Source: Duganella sp. Leaf126 (lineage in GTDB: Bacteria > Pseudomonadota > Gammaproteobacteria > Burkholderiales > Burkholderiaceae_D). Taken from it: a stretch of 64,000 bases of DNA. The DNA lies in the NCBI RefSeq assembly GCF_001423125.1, contig NZ_LMNW01000032.1, positions 138,068-202,067 of the forward strand, read 5' to 3'. How positions within the stretch are numbered: the stretch's first letter is position 1; every line of letters begins with the position of its first letter. The notes beneath the pieces were generated by a model. That model was not told the DNA's origin. It searched no databases and was given only the letters and a program-made list of their open reading frames with translations. The translations under genes were made by a program, and so were the position numbers. This document shows positions 41,026 to 50,327 of the stretch, piece by piece.

Positions 41026-41802
41026 CTAGACCGGTTTCAGCAGATTAGCCAGCGCCACGTACTGGGCCAGGCCCACCATTTCCGGACGGTGGGTAGGGTC
41101 GATGCCGGCAGCGACGATCTGCTCTTCCGTGAACATGCCGGCCAGGCAGTTGCGGATCACTTTACGGCGCTGCGAAAACGCCTGCTGCACCACCGCTTCG
41201 AGCGTGGCGCCGTCGCATGGCAGCTGGCGGGCGACCGGGATCATGCGCACGATGGCCGAATCGACCTTGGGCGGCGGGTCGAACGCTTCCGGCGGCACCA
41301 CGAACAGCAGCGTCATGTCGTAGCGCCATTGCAGCATCACCGACAGGCGGCCGTAGGTCTTGCTGCCCGGCTCTGCCACCATGCGCTCCACCACCTCTTT
41401 TTGCAGCATGAAGTGCTGGTCCTGGACCCGGTCGGCAAACGTCGCCAGGTGGAACAGCAGCGGGCTCGAGATGTTGTACGGCAGGTTGCCGACGATGCGC
41501 AGCTTCTGTCCGGCCGGCACGGGAATGGCGCCGAAGTCGAATTTCAGGGCGTCGCCGGCGTGGATGGTCAGCTGCTCGCGCGCAAAATCCTTTTGCAGGC
41601 GCGCCACCAGGTCGCGGTCGAGCTCGACCACGTGCATGTGCTTGAGCGTGCGCAGCAAGCCCTTGGTCATGGCCGCCAGGCCGGGGCCGATCTCGACCAT
41701 CGTATCGTCCGGGGACGGGTCGATGGCAGCGGTGATGTTTTCCAGTACGTAGTTATCGTGCAGGAAGTTCTGGCCGAAGCGTTTGCGGGCGACGTGTTTC
41801 AT
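41026..41802 (-). CDS. rsmA: 16S rRNA (adenine1518/1519-N6)-dimethyltransferase
   Basis: 258 residues. Dimethylates two adjacent adenines in the 16S 3' hairpin during small-subunit assembly. Motifs: [10 protein letters not shown] at the N-terminus, SAM motif [32 protein letters not shown], and the catalytic [11 protein letters not shown]; the C-terminal domain carries [13 protein letters not shown]. Length is normal. It lies 12 bases after pdxA as the last gene of the conserved lptD-surA-pdxA-rsmA group. Confidence 0.96.
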   Translation of the reverse strand: MKHVARKRFGQNFLHDNYVLENITAAIDPSPDDTMVEIGPGLAAMTKGLLRTLKHMHVVELDRDLVARLQKDFAREQLTIHAGDALKFDFGAIPVPAGQKLRIVGNLPYNISSPLLFHLATFADRVQDQHFMLQKEVVERMVAEPGSKTYGRLSVMLQWRYDMTLLFVVPPEAFDPPPKVDSAIVRMIPVARQLPCDGATLEAVVQQAFSQRRKVIRNCLAGMFTEEQIVAAGIDPTHRPEMVGLAQYVALANLLKPV

Positions 41803-41814
41803 GTTTTTATATCT

Positions 41815-43080
41815 TCAGGTTGCAGGGTGGGGGCGGGCGCTGCGCACGGCGTCGGCCATATCGAGTGCGGCGCCGATGGCCGCGTACATGCTGCCGCAGT
41901 CGGCGTGGCCGAGACCGCGCGCGGCCAGGTCGAGCGCGGTGCCGTGATCGACCGAGGTGCGGATCAGGGGCAGGCCCAGCGTGATGTTGATGCCATGGCC
42001 GAAGGTGGCAAATTTCAGCACCGGCAAACCCTGGTCGTGGTACATGGCCAGCACGCAGTCGGCGTCCTGCAGGTACCTGGGCTGGAACAGGGTGTCGGCC
42101 GGGTACGGGCCGGCGGCGTCGATGCCGCGCGCCCGGGCCGCGTCGAGCGCCGGGCCGATGGTGTCGATCTCCTCGCGCCCCAGGTAACCGCCCTCGCCCG
42201 CGTGCGGGTTCAGGCCGCACACCAGGATGCGCGGCGCAGCGATGCCAAACCGGGTTTTCAGGTCATGGTCGATGATGTCGAGCACGCGGCCCAGCCCTTC
42301 CCGCCCGATTGCGGCCGGCACGTCCTTCAGGGCCAGGTGGGTGGTGGCCAGCGCGACCCGGAACTGGCGCTGGTGCGTGGCCGGCGCTGGCGCCGGTTCG
42401 GCTGCCGGCGGCGCCGCGGCGCCAGAGGGTGCTGCGACTGCGTCCGGTGCCGTGGCGCCAGAGGGTGCTGCAACTGCGGCCGCTGCTGCAGCGGCAGACG
42501 GTCCTGCGGCCGCTGCGGCGCCGAAGGCAGCCGGCAGCGGTCCGGCCAGCATCATCACCACCTGGCCGGTGCCGGTGCGCTCGGCAAAGTATTCGGTGTG
42601 ACCGGAAAACGCCACGCCGGCATCGTTGATCGTGCTTTTTTGCAGCGGCGCGGTGACCACGGCTTCGAACCAGCCGGCCTGCACGCCCTCGATGGCGGCG
42701 TCCAGCGTGGCCAGCACGGCGCGGCCGTTTTCCTTGTCCAGCGTGCCGGGCACCACGTGGGCGGCCAGCGGCACGTCGATCACGCTCAGGCGCTCGGGCC
42801 CGAAGTGCGGCAGACCGCCGTTGCGCACCGCCTGCAGCGACAGCGCCGAGACGCGGATGGCCGGATCGATGGCGGCGGCAGTCATGGCCAGGAAGGCGGC
42901 GTCGCCGAGCAGCACGCAGTTGACCTGGTGCCGCCGCGCCCAGGCGGCGCGCAGCGAGATTTCGGGACCGATGCCGGCCGGCTCGCCCACCGTCACGGCG
43001 ATGGCGGGACGGCTGCGGCGGGCGGCAGCGGGGGGCAGGCCGGTGTGCGCAGTATGCGCGGTGTTCGCATGTGCGCTCAC
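41815..43080 (-). CDS. pdxA: 4-hydroxythreonine-4-phosphate dehydrogenase with a low-complexity insert
   Basis: Pyridoxal-phosphate biosynthesis: NAD-dependent oxidation of 4-phosphohydroxy-L-threonine. Core motifs: [13 protein letters not shown] (29-41), [11 protein letters not shown] with metal ligand H161, [12 protein letters not shown] with H248, [27 protein letters not shown] with H348, and the terminal [14 protein letters not shown]. The protein is about 421 residues instead of about 330 because residues 181-237 are an Ala/Pro/Ser-rich insert between the strand VVMMLAG and RVALATTHL; the active-site parts on both sides are intact. GTG 43080 follows CTGGAGCCACC; no suitable ATG exists. 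Confidence 0.93.
   Translation of the reverse strand: MSAHANTAHTAHTGLPPAAARRSRPAIAVTVGEPAGIGPEISLRAAWARRHQVNCVLLGDAAFLAMTAAAIDPAIRVSALSLQAVRNGGLPHFGPERLSVIDVPLAAHVVPGTLDKENGRAVLATLDAAIEGVQAGWFEAVVTAPLQKSTINDAGVAFSGHTEYFAERTGTGQVVMMLAGPLPAAFGAAAAAGPSAAAAAAAVAAPSGATAPDAVAAPSGAAAPPAAEPAPAPATHQRQFRVALATTHLALKDVPAAIGREGLGRVLDIIDHDLKTRFGIAAPRILVCGLNPHAGEGGYLGREEIDTIGPALDAARARGIDAAGPYPADTLFQPRYLQDADCVLAMYHDQGLPVLKFATFGHGINITLGLPLIRTSVDHGTALDLAARGLGHADCGSMYAAIGAALDMADAVRSARPHPAT
42385..42540. repeat. Tandem-repeat tract inside pdxA
   Basis: Ala/Pro-coding low-complexity DNA. Within it a segment starting GCCAGAGGGTGCTGC occurs at 42421 and again at 42457, a 36-bp (12-codon) period, flanked by GCN-rich runs. 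It accounts for most of the 57-residue insert in PdxA. Confidence 0.8.
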
Positions 43081-43099
43081 GGTGGCTCCAGTTCGGTGG

Positions 43100-44575
43100 T
43101 TATTTCGGCGGCGTGGCGACGGTGCCGTCTTCGTTGCGGAACTCGACGAAGGCGCGGTCGCGCACTTCGCGCTGCCAGCTCTCGGTCGCTTCTTCGAGCT
43201 TCTGGTCGCGCAGGGCCTGGCGCGCCATGTTGCGCTCGCGCTCCTTGGACGCGTCATCGGACTTGCGTTCGAGCACTTCGATCAGGTGCACGCCGAAACT
43301 GGTTTCGACCGGGTCGCTGATCTCGCCGATTTTGAGGCCGTTCATCGCCGATTCGAATTCCGGCGTCAGGTCGCCCGGATAGAGCCAGCCGATGTCGCCG
43401 CCCTTGGAGGCCGAGCTGTCGTTGGAGAACTGGCGCGCCAGTTCCTCGAAGGTGGCGCTCTTGTTGACCAGGCGTTCCTTCAGTTCGGCCAGCTTGCGCT
43501 TGGCGTCGGCCGCGCTCATGGTCGGCGTGACCTTGATCAGGATGTGGCGCGCGTGGGTCTGCTGCACGACGGCGGCGGCCTGCGCATCGGCCACGGTGCG
43601 GCGGTCGACGGCCTTCAGGATGTGGAATGCGCCCACGCTCTTGATGATCGGCGTGACCTGGCCGGGGCTGAGCTTGGACAGCGCTTCGGCAAACACCGGC
43701 GGCAAGCGCTCGGGCTGGCGCCAGCCCACGGCGCCGCCCTGCAGCGCGTCGCCGGCGTCGGAATAGGTGGCGGCGGTCTTGGCGAAGTCGGCGCCGGTGC
43801 GCAGCTGGCGCATCACTTCTTCGGCGCGCGCGCGGCGCTGGGCGATCACTTCGGCCGTGGCGTTGTCGGGAATGCGTATCATGATCTGCGAGATGTTGAT
43901 CTCGACCTGCTGGGCGGCAGCGGCCTTCTGGGCGGCCAGGTAGCTGTCCACCTCCGCTTCCGGGATCTGGATCTTGGCGTCGACCTCGTGCTCGCGCAGG
44001 CGCTGCATGATGATTTCTTCGCGGATCTCTTCGCGGAACGCGGCAAACGGCGTGCCTTCCTTTTCCATCTGGTTGCGCAAGTCCTGCACCGTGGCTTTTT
44101 GCGCCTCGGCGATGCGGGCGATGGCGCGGTCGAGCTGGTTGTCGTCCACGCGCACGCCCATTTCCTTGGCCAGTTGCAGCTGCGCGCGTTCGACGATCAT
44201 GCGTTCGAGCAGCTGGCGCTCGAGGTCGGCCGCCGGCGGCATCTGCACGTTCTGCGCCTTCATGCGGGCGGTCACGGTCTTGATGCGGTTATTCAGTTCG
44301 CGGCGCGTGATGACGTCGTCGTTGACCACCACCACGATCGAGTCGATCGTCACGTTGCTCGACGAACCAGGCGGAATGAAGCCGGAACCGTCGGCCTTGG
44401 CGGTCGCCTTCTTGGCTGCCGGCTTGGCGGCCGGCGCAGCAGCGGCAGCGGCAGCGGCCGGCGCCACCGGTGCGGCAGGCGCCGGGGCGGGCTTTTTCGA
44501 GAACAGGCTGCAACCGCCGAGGGCTACGCTGCACAGCAAGACGGCGAGGACTTTCATTTGGTACGCATTACGCAT
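43100..44575 (-). CDS. surA: SurA-type periplasmic chaperone / peptidyl-prolyl isomerase, predicted lipoprotein
   Basis: About 491 residues. A SurA N-domain (about 65-200; [18 protein letters not shown]) is followed by two parvulin domains (starts near [11 protein letters not shown] and [11 protein letters not shown]; each has the GGxxGW signature) and a C-terminal helix. It escorts outer-membrane proteins to BAM. Unusually, the signal ends in a lipobox, VALGGC, with Cys 22, followed by an Ala/Pro/Lys-rich linker of about 45 residues, so the protein is probably a lipid-anchored SurA. ATG 44575 or 44557 may start it. Same strand and order as lptD and pdxA. Confidence 0.92.
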   Translation of the reverse strand: MRNAYQMKVLAVLLCSVALGGCSLFSKKPAPAPAAPVAPAAAAAAAAPAAKPAAKKATAKADGSGFIPPGSSSNVTIDSIVVVVNDDVITRRELNNRIKTVTARMKAQNVQMPPAADLERQLLERMIVERAQLQLAKEMGVRVDDNQLDRAIARIAEAQKATVQDLRNQMEKEGTPFAAFREEIREEIIMQRLREHEVDAKIQIPEAEVDSYLAAQKAAAAQQVEINISQIMIRIPDNATAEVIAQRRARAEEVMRQLRTGADFAKTAATYSDAGDALQGGAVGWRQPERLPPVFAEALSKLSPGQVTPIIKSVGAFHILKAVDRRTVADAQAAAVVQQTHARHILIKVTPTMSAADAKRKLAELKERLVNKSATFEELARQFSNDSSASKGGDIGWLYPGDLTPEFESAMNGLKIGEISDPVETSFGVHLIEVLERKSDDASKERERNMARQALRDQKLEEATESWQREVRDRAFVEFRNEDGTVATPPK

Positions 44576-44714
44576 GGTGGAACGCTCATGAGTCAGGTAG
44601 TAAAAATCACACGGCAACAACCGCTGCGCCGTGTGCCTTGCTGGAAAATATCGCAAAGCGCATCATACCGTGCGCCTTGTTACATCTGCTTAATCTGGCC
44701 TTTATGCCTGCCGC

Positions 44715-47021
44715 CTACCGGGCCTGGTTCAGGCGCTGGTAACCAGGAATGCTGTTCTTCATCGCATCGAGCGGGCTGCCCACGCCCAGGTGCGACAGGC
44801 CGTTGAGTTCAAGCTGGAAGAAGATCGGTGTCGAGGCCTTGGTCGAGGTGGTCACGAAGCGCTGCGCGCCCATGCGGAACACCCAGCAGTCGTTGTTGTA
44901 TTCGAGGCCGATCAGGCTTTCGAGGACCTTCTTGTCCTGCGCCGAGTAGCTGATGCGGCCCACGCCATACCAGCGCTGGAACAGCGGCCACTGGCTCGAC
45001 AGCTCGATATTCTTGAAACTGTCGCGCAGGAAGCGGTAGCCGATGTTCAGGACCTTTTTCTCGGCCGGGATCCACTGGAAGGTGTAGCTCTGCGACGCCA
45101 CTTCGCGGTCGCTGGAATTGTATTGCACCGCGCTGTCGAAGGTCCAGTGCTCGGAAATACGGCCGGTGGCCGCCAGCAGGATGTCGGAGTGGGCGGCCAC
45201 CACCGGCGCGGTCGAATTGAGCTGCACGCGCTGGTCGTCGAAGTAGAAGCGCTGGCCGAACGACAGGCGCAGCTGCTCGGCGCCGGAAGCGTCGAGGAAG
45301 CGCGACACCAGCGCGGCGGTCAGCTGGTTGGCGTCGCCGATGCGGTCGGAGCCGACGAAGCGGTTTTCGCTGAAGATCTGGCTGAAGTTGAACGTGGCCG
45401 CGTCGGTGTCGAAAGTGGGGAACCGGCTCTGGTCGCGGTACGGCGTGCGCACGTAGAACAGGCGCGGCTCCAGGGTCTGGGTCATCTCCTTGCCCAGGTA
45501 GTTCGCTTCGCGCTCGAACACCAGGCCCGAATCGATCGACACCGTCGGAATCGCGCGCGACAGGTTCTGCGAGCTGCCGCCGGCCTGGTTGTCGAGCTGG
45601 TAGCTGGCCGCATTGAGCATCAGCTTGGGCGTGATGAAATAGCTGGGGCCGATGATCGGGTAGCTCAGCTGCGGAATGCCGACCAGGCGGGTGCCGTTGA
45701 GCAGGGTCGGATGCTGGAAGCGGGTCAGCTCGCTGTCGAAGGCCCAGTCGAAGCCGCCGAGCACGTCGTACTGCGCGGCGTGGAAGTTAATCGCCGGCAG
45801 GCGGTCGTACGGGCGCGAGACGAACAGCGACGGATCGACGTTCGCTTCCGGGTCTTGCAGCACCTGGTACTTTTGCACGCGCGCGGTCAGGGTCCAGAAG
45901 TCGCCATGGTAATCGGTGCGCAGCTCGCGCAGCAGTTGCCGCTCGGTCGAGCTCGACACCGACTTGGAGAAATCGTTGGGGTAGTTGTCGTCCGACGAGG
46001 CGCGCACGTTCCAGCTGTACGACCAGTCCTCGGACAGCGCCTGCTTGTGCACCGACTTGACGGTCCAGCGGTCGGTCGAGTCGCCCGGGTTCTGCGGCAC
46101 GTATTTTTTATCGTGCGGCAGGTATTCGAGGTAGGTTTCGCCTTCGTACATGCCGCCGTCGGTTTCACCGATGTAGCGCCCCTTGGCGCCCATCTGCAGG
46201 CCGCGGCGGAAAATCATTTTCGGGTACAGCGTCAGATCGCGGTTCGGCGCGATATTGACGTAGTACGGCACCAGCAGCTCGGCCTCGCCCTTGGAGCCGA
46301 AGCCCGGGGTGGGCGCCAGCCAGCCCGAGCGGCGGGCGCCCGACAGCGAGAACGACAGCGCCGGCGTGCCCAGGATCGGCACGTTTTTGAAATACACCAC
46401 GGTCTGGCCGGCGGTGCCGACGTCGCGCCCGTTGTCGAGGTTGAGCGTGCTGGAGCGCAAGTACCAGTCCGGATCGGCGCCCTGGCAGGTGCTGTAGGTG
46501 CCGTTGACGACCTGGGCCTCGTCTTCGCTGATGAAGTTGATGCGCTCGGCCTTGCCCTGCGCGCCATTGGCCTCGATCTTGTAGGTCGGGTTGAGCATAT
46601 AGCCCTTGCCGTTGTCCATGTTCAGCTTGAGCTGGTCGCCGGTGAAATAATCGCCGAAGCGCCAGATCCTGACGTTGCCGCTTGCTTCCACCTCGTTTTC
46701 GACCTGACGGAAGCAGGCCGAATCGGATTGCACCTTGGTCTGGTCCTTGACGATCTCGGCATCGCGCTCGAGGTTCAGTTCACGCTCGGGCCGGCCGGAA
46801 ATATCCTCGGCCTTGACGATGGTGGGCGCGTTGACATCCTCCACGCGCGGCGCGCGCTGCTTGCCGGGGACGGGCGCCTGGCCCTGGCCCGGGTCCTGCG
46901 CCTGGACCTGCACCAGGTCCTGGGCGTAAGTCGGCGCTGCCGCGACGGAAACGATGGCAGTGAGGGCATAGGCCCAGCGGTGCGAAGTGGTGGGGGGCAG
47001 TAGCCAGCGCATGCAACTCAT
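44715..47021 (-). CDS. lptD: LPS-assembly outer-membrane protein LptD
   Basis: 768 residues. Signal peptide (cleavage at TYAQ, about 34), the N-terminal OstA/jellyroll domain (about 75-220; SACFRQVENEVEASGNVRIW) and a large beta-barrel ending LGVGSPLDAMKNSIPGYQRL. It inserts lipopolysaccharide into the outer leaflet with LptE. Cysteines lie in SACFRQ, STCQG and NDCWVFRMG, able to form the inter-domain disulphides described for the family (NDCW is the conserved C-terminal site). First gene of the lptD-surA-pdxA-rsmA block and divergent from amgK with 89 bases between. Confidence 0.96.
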   Translation of the reverse strand: MSCMRWLLPPTTSHRWAYALTAIVSVAAAPTYAQDLVQVQAQDPGQGQAPVPGKQRAPRVEDVNAPTIVKAEDISGRPERELNLERDAEIVKDQTKVQSDSACFRQVENEVEASGNVRIWRFGDYFTGDQLKLNMDNGKGYMLNPTYKIEANGAQGKAERINFISEDEAQVVNGTYSTCQGADPDWYLRSSTLNLDNGRDVGTAGQTVVYFKNVPILGTPALSFSLSGARRSGWLAPTPGFGSKGEAELLVPYYVNIAPNRDLTLYPKMIFRRGLQMGAKGRYIGETDGGMYEGETYLEYLPHDKKYVPQNPGDSTDRWTVKSVHKQALSEDWSYSWNVRASSDDNYPNDFSKSVSSSTERQLLRELRTDYHGDFWTLTARVQKYQVLQDPEANVDPSLFVSRPYDRLPAINFHAAQYDVLGGFDWAFDSELTRFQHPTLLNGTRLVGIPQLSYPIIGPSYFITPKLMLNAASYQLDNQAGGSSQNLSRAIPTVSIDSGLVFEREANYLGKEMTQTLEPRLFYVRTPYRDQSRFPTFDTDAATFNFSQIFSENRFVGSDRIGDANQLTAALVSRFLDASGAEQLRLSFGQRFYFDDQRVQLNSTAPVVAAHSDILLAATGRISEHWTFDSAVQYNSSDREVASQSYTFQWIPAEKKVLNIGYRFLRDSFKNIELSSQWPLFQRWYGVGRISYSAQDKKVLESLIGLEYNNDCWVFRMGAQRFVTTSTKASTPIFFQLELNGLSHLGVGSPLDAMKNSIPGYQRLNQAR

Positions 47022-47110
47022 GAAAAGAAAGGTGGAAACACCAGCGATTTGAAATTAATCCCTTATTATATGGGAATCTCTCCTCAACACCGGTTTCAAC
47101 CGCTCGCTTC

Positions 47111-48157
47111 ATGTCTTTATTACAGAATTTAACGCCCGACGATCCCCGCTTCCAGGCCCTGACCGCCTGGCTGACCACGCTGAACGTGGTCGATGCCGCT
47201 TCGGCACGCCCGGCCTCGGCCGACGCCAGCTTCCGCCGTTATTTCCGTGTCAACGTTTTACCGGAGCACCAGGCCAGCCTGGGCGCCACCCTGGTCGTGA
47301 TGGACGCCCCGCCCGAGCGCGAAAACGTGCTCGGCTTCGTCAAGGTCGACGAGATGCTGACCCATGCCGGCGTCTCCGTGCCGCGCATCGTCGCCACCGA
47401 CTACGAGCGCGGCTTCATGCTGATGTCCGACCTCGGCACCACCACCTACCTGCAGGTGCTCGACCACGACAATGCCTCGGCCATGTACGCCGACGCGCTC
47501 GAAGCGCTGGTCCGGTTCCAGCTCACCAGCGAACCGGACGTGCTGCCCGAGTACGACCGCGCCTTCCTCGAACGCGAACTGGGCATCTTCACCGAGTGGT
47601 ACCTGGGCCGCCACCTGCAGGCCACGCTCAATGCGCAGCAGCAGGCCGACCTGAAAGCCGTGTTCGACGCCATCCTGGCCAATGTCACGGCCCAGCAGCA
47701 AGTGTATGTGCACCGCGATTTCCACTCGCGCAACCTGATGCAGATCGACGCCGGCAACCCCGGCGTGCTCGATTTCCAGGATGCGCTGTACGGCCCAATC
47801 ACCTACGACGTCGTCTCGCTGCTGCGCGACGCCTACGTGCAGTGGGACGAGGAACTGGTGCTGGACTGGGCGATCCGCTACTGGCAGCACGCCAAGTCGG
47901 CCGGCCTGCCGGTCAACAAGGACATCGACAGCTTCTACCTGGACTTCGAGTACATGGGCCTGCAGCGCCACCTGAAAATCCTCGGCATCTTCTGCCGCCT
48001 GCATTACCGCGATGGCAAGGACCAGTACCTGGGCGACCTGCCCACGGTGATGGACTACGTGCGCAAGACGGCCGCGCGCTACCGCGACCTGAAACCGCTG
48101 GTGCGCCTGCTCGACCAGCTGGAAGACCGCGAGCCGCAAGTCGGCTACACGTTCTGA
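47111..48157 (+). CDS. amgK: N-acetylmuramate/N-acetylglucosamine anomeric kinase
   Basis: 348 residues of the aminoglycoside-phosphotransferase fold. The catalytic loop VYVHRDFHSRNLMQ and the metal-binding LDFQDALYGPITYDVVSLLRD are typical of AmgK. It phosphorylates recycled MurNAc at the anomeric carbon in the cell-wall recycling route that bypasses de novo UDP-MurNAc synthesis (fosfomycin insensitivity). The next gene, 8 bases on, is murU, its pathway partner, confirming the assignment over antibiotic resistance. Confidence 0.94.
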   Translation: MSLLQNLTPDDPRFQALTAWLTTLNVVDAASARPASADASFRRYFRVNVLPEHQASLGATLVVMDAPPERENVLGFVKVDEMLTHAGVSVPRIVATDYERGFMLMSDLGTTTYLQVLDHDNASAMYADALEALVRFQLTSEPDVLPEYDRAFLERELGIFTEWYLGRHLQATLNAQQQADLKAVFDAILANVTAQQQVYVHRDFHSRNLMQIDAGNPGVLDFQDALYGPITYDVVSLLRDAYVQWDEELVLDWAIRYWQHAKSAGLPVNKDIDSFYLDFEYMGLQRHLKILGIFCRLHYRDGKDQYLGDLPTVMDYVRKTAARYRDLKPLVRLLDQLEDREPQVGYTF

Positions 48158-48165
48158 GGGGCGCG

Positions 48166-48900
48166 ATGAAGGCGATGATCTTTGCCGCCGGACGCGGCGA
48201 GCGCATGCGTCCATTGACGGACACCTGCCCCAAGCCGCTGCTCAAGGTGCGTGGCCGCCCGCTGATCGTCTGGCACATCCTGGCCCTGGTGCGGGCCGGT
48301 ATCACGGAGATCGTGATCAACCACGCCCACCTGGGCGACCAGATCGAAACCACGCTCGGCGACGGCAGCCGGTACGGCGCCACGCTGCGGTACTCGCGCG
48401 AAGACACGGCGCTGGAAACGGCCGGCGGCATCGCCCACGCGCGCCACCTGCTCGGCGACGCACCGTTCGTCGCCATCTCGGGCGATATCTACTGCCCGCA
48501 GTTCGACTTCGAACAGGTCAAGGACGTATTGCACGACAAGGACATGTGGGGCAACCCCTACCCGGCCGACCAGCGCGACATCTGCTGGCTGTACCTGGTG
48601 CCGAACCCGGACTTCCACCCGCAGGGCGACTTCGGCCTGTCGATGTACACGCTGACCAACGACGGCGAACCGAAATGGACCTTCGGTAACATCGGCGTCT
48701 ACCGGCCCGAGATGTTCGACGCCATCCCGCCCGGCACGCATGCCAAGCTGGGACCGCTGCTGCGCACGTACATCGACCAGCAGCGCGTCGGCGGCGAGGT
48801 GTACGAGGGACCATGGCACAACGTCGGCACGGTGCAGCAGCTCGAGCTGCTCAACGCACCGCGGGCGGCGCTGGCGCCCGGTCCCAGGGCGCAGCAGTGA
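48166..48900 (+). CDS. murU: MurNAc-1-phosphate uridylyltransferase
   Basis: 244 residues, nucleotidyltransferase fold. N-terminal MIFAAGRGERMRPLTDTCPK is the UTP-binding signature, with KPLLKVRGRPLI, ISGDIY for metal binding, and WHNVGTVQQLELLN at the C-terminus. It makes UDP-MurNAc from MurNAc-1-phosphate supplied by AmgK. Encoded in an operon with amgK; its stop overlaps or abuts the pepP start. Confidence 0.94.
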   Translation: MKAMIFAAGRGERMRPLTDTCPKPLLKVRGRPLIVWHILALVRAGITEIVINHAHLGDQIETTLGDGSRYGATLRYSREDTALETAGGIAHARHLLGDAPFVAISGDIYCPQFDFEQVKDVLHDKDMWGNPYPADQRDICWLYLVPNPDFHPQGDFGLSMYTLTNDGEPKWTFGNIGVYRPEMFDAIPPGTHAKLGPLLRTYIDQQRVGGEVYEGPWHNVGTVQQLELLNAPRAALAPGPRAQQ

Positions 48901-48902
48901 CC

Positions 48903-50327
48903 ATGACGGCGGGCAGCACAGCAGCGGCCAAGGCGGCGGGCAGCGCCGCTGTCAGCATGGCGCCAGGCAGCGCGGCAGTGAGCATGTCGCCAGGCGGCGC
49001 CGCAGCGACCATGGCGGCAGACAGTGCCGCGGATGCGCTGGCCGCCGCCAAGGCCGACGCCGGCCGGACCCGCGCAGCGCAGCTGGTCGCCGCCTGCGCG
49101 AAGCGGCGCGCGCGCCTGCTGGCGCAGCTGCCTGCCGGCGCGGTGGCCGTGCTGCACACGGCGCCCGCGGCGGTGCGCAACGGCGACAGCCACTACCCTT
49201 ACCGCCACGACAGCGCCTTCTATTACCTGATCGGCTTTACGGAGCCGGACAGCGCACTGGTGCTGGTCGCCGCCCGCGGCGCCCGCGCGGCGCGCAGCCT
49301 GCTGTTCTGCCGGCCGAAAAACCCGGAGCGCGAAATCTGGGACGGTTTCCGTTATGGGCCAGAGGCCGCGCGCCAGGCGTTCGGTGTCGAGCAGGCCTAC
49401 GCCATCGACGAGCTCGATAACGAACTGGCGCGGCTGCGCGCCGAATGGCCCGACTGTGCCGGCGACACCATCGACCTGCTGCCGCTGCTGGCGGAAATGC
49501 GTCTGGTCAAAGACGATGTCGAGCAGGCCGCCATGCAGCGCGCCGCCGCCATCTCGGCCCACGCCCACGTGCGGGTCATGCAGCAGGCGCGCGCCGGCAT
49601 GCACGAGTACGAACTCGAGGCGGAACTGCTGTACGCGTGCCGCCGCGCAGGCGCGCAGGCCCAGGCCTACCCGCCCATCGTGGCGGCCGGCGCCCACGCT
49701 TGCGTGCTGCATTACAGCGCCAACGACGGCGTCGCCCGCGACGGCGACCTGGTGCTGATCGACGCCGGTTGCGAACTCGACGGCTATGCGTCCGACATCA
49801 CCCGCACCTGGCCCGTCAACGGCCGCTTTACCGCGCCCCAGCGCCAGCTGTACGAGCTGGTACTGGCCGCGCAGCAGGCCGCCCTGGCCGCCGTGATCCC
49901 GGGCCAGCCCTACGCCGGCATCCACGCCGCTGCCGTGCAGGTGCTGGCGCAGGGCATGCTGGACCTGGGACTGCTCGACAAAAACCGCTGCGGCAGTGCG
50001 GCCGACGTGATTGCCGACAAGCGCCACCTGCAGTTCTACATGCACGGCACCGGCCACTGGCTAGGGCTCGACGTGCACGACGTGGGCGCCTATCGCGTCC
50101 CGCCGGCCGCGCCGGCCGCCGATCAGCACTCGCGTGCGCTGCAGGCGGGCATGGTGCTGACGGTGGAACCGGGCATCTACGTGCGCCCTGCGCCCGGGGT
50201 GCCCGAACCATACTGGAACACGGGGATCCGCATCGAAGACGATGTGCTGGTCACCGCCACCGGCCACACGGTGTTGAGCGCAGCCGCGCCCAAGTCCGTG
50301 GCCGACATCGAAAAGCTGATGCAATGA
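48903..50327 (+). CDS. pepP: Xaa-Pro aminopeptidase with a repeat-containing N-terminal extension
   Basis: 474 residues. Removes N-terminal residues preceding proline. The creatinase-like N-domain (HTAPAAVRNGDSHYPYRHDS) precedes the pita-bread domain with the dinuclear metal ligands: Asp in DAGCELDGYASDITRTWP (two), His in MHGTGHWLGLDVHD, Glu in VEPGIYV and Glu in RIEDDVL. The first 50 residues are an Ala/Ser/Gly/Met-rich stretch made of three 9-residue repeats, absent from typical PepP. A GTG at 48897 overlaps the murU stop; ATG 48903 or a later ATG are alternatives, so the true N-terminus is uncertain. Overlaps the next gene (ATGA). Confidence 0.92.
   Translation: MTAGSTAAAKAAGSAAVSMAPGSAAVSMSPGGAAATMAADSAADALAAAKADAGRTRAAQLVAACAKRRARLLAQLPAGAVAVLHTAPAAVRNGDSHYPYRHDSAFYYLIGFTEPDSALVLVAARGARAARSLLFCRPKNPEREIWDGFRYGPEAARQAFGVEQAYAIDELDNELARLRAEWPDCAGDTIDLLPLLAEMRLVKDDVEQAAMQRAAAISAHAHVRVMQQARAGMHEYELEAELLYACRRAGAQAQAYPPIVAAGAHACVLHYSANDGVARDGDLVLIDAGCELDGYASDITRTWPVNGRFTAPQRQLYELVLAAQQAALAAVIPGQPYAGIHAAAVQVLAQGMLDLGLLDKNRCGSAADVIADKRHLQFYMHGTGHWLGLDVHDVGAYRVPPAAPAADQHSRALQAGMVLTVEPGIYVRPAPGVPEPYWNTGIRIEDDVLVTATGHTVLSAAAPKSVADIEKLMQ
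48939..49019. repeat. Three tandem 27-bp repeats at the 5' end of pepP
   Basis: Copies at 48939, 48966 and 48993, each starting GGCAGCGC or GGCGGCGC and ending with GCCA/GGCA, encoding GSAAVSMAP-like units. Confidence 0.82.

Noticed and set aside
47111..48157. Aminoglycoside resistance kinase
   Set aside because: The fold is shared, but the adjacent murU gene and the AmgK sequence pattern show a peptidoglycan recycling kinase.
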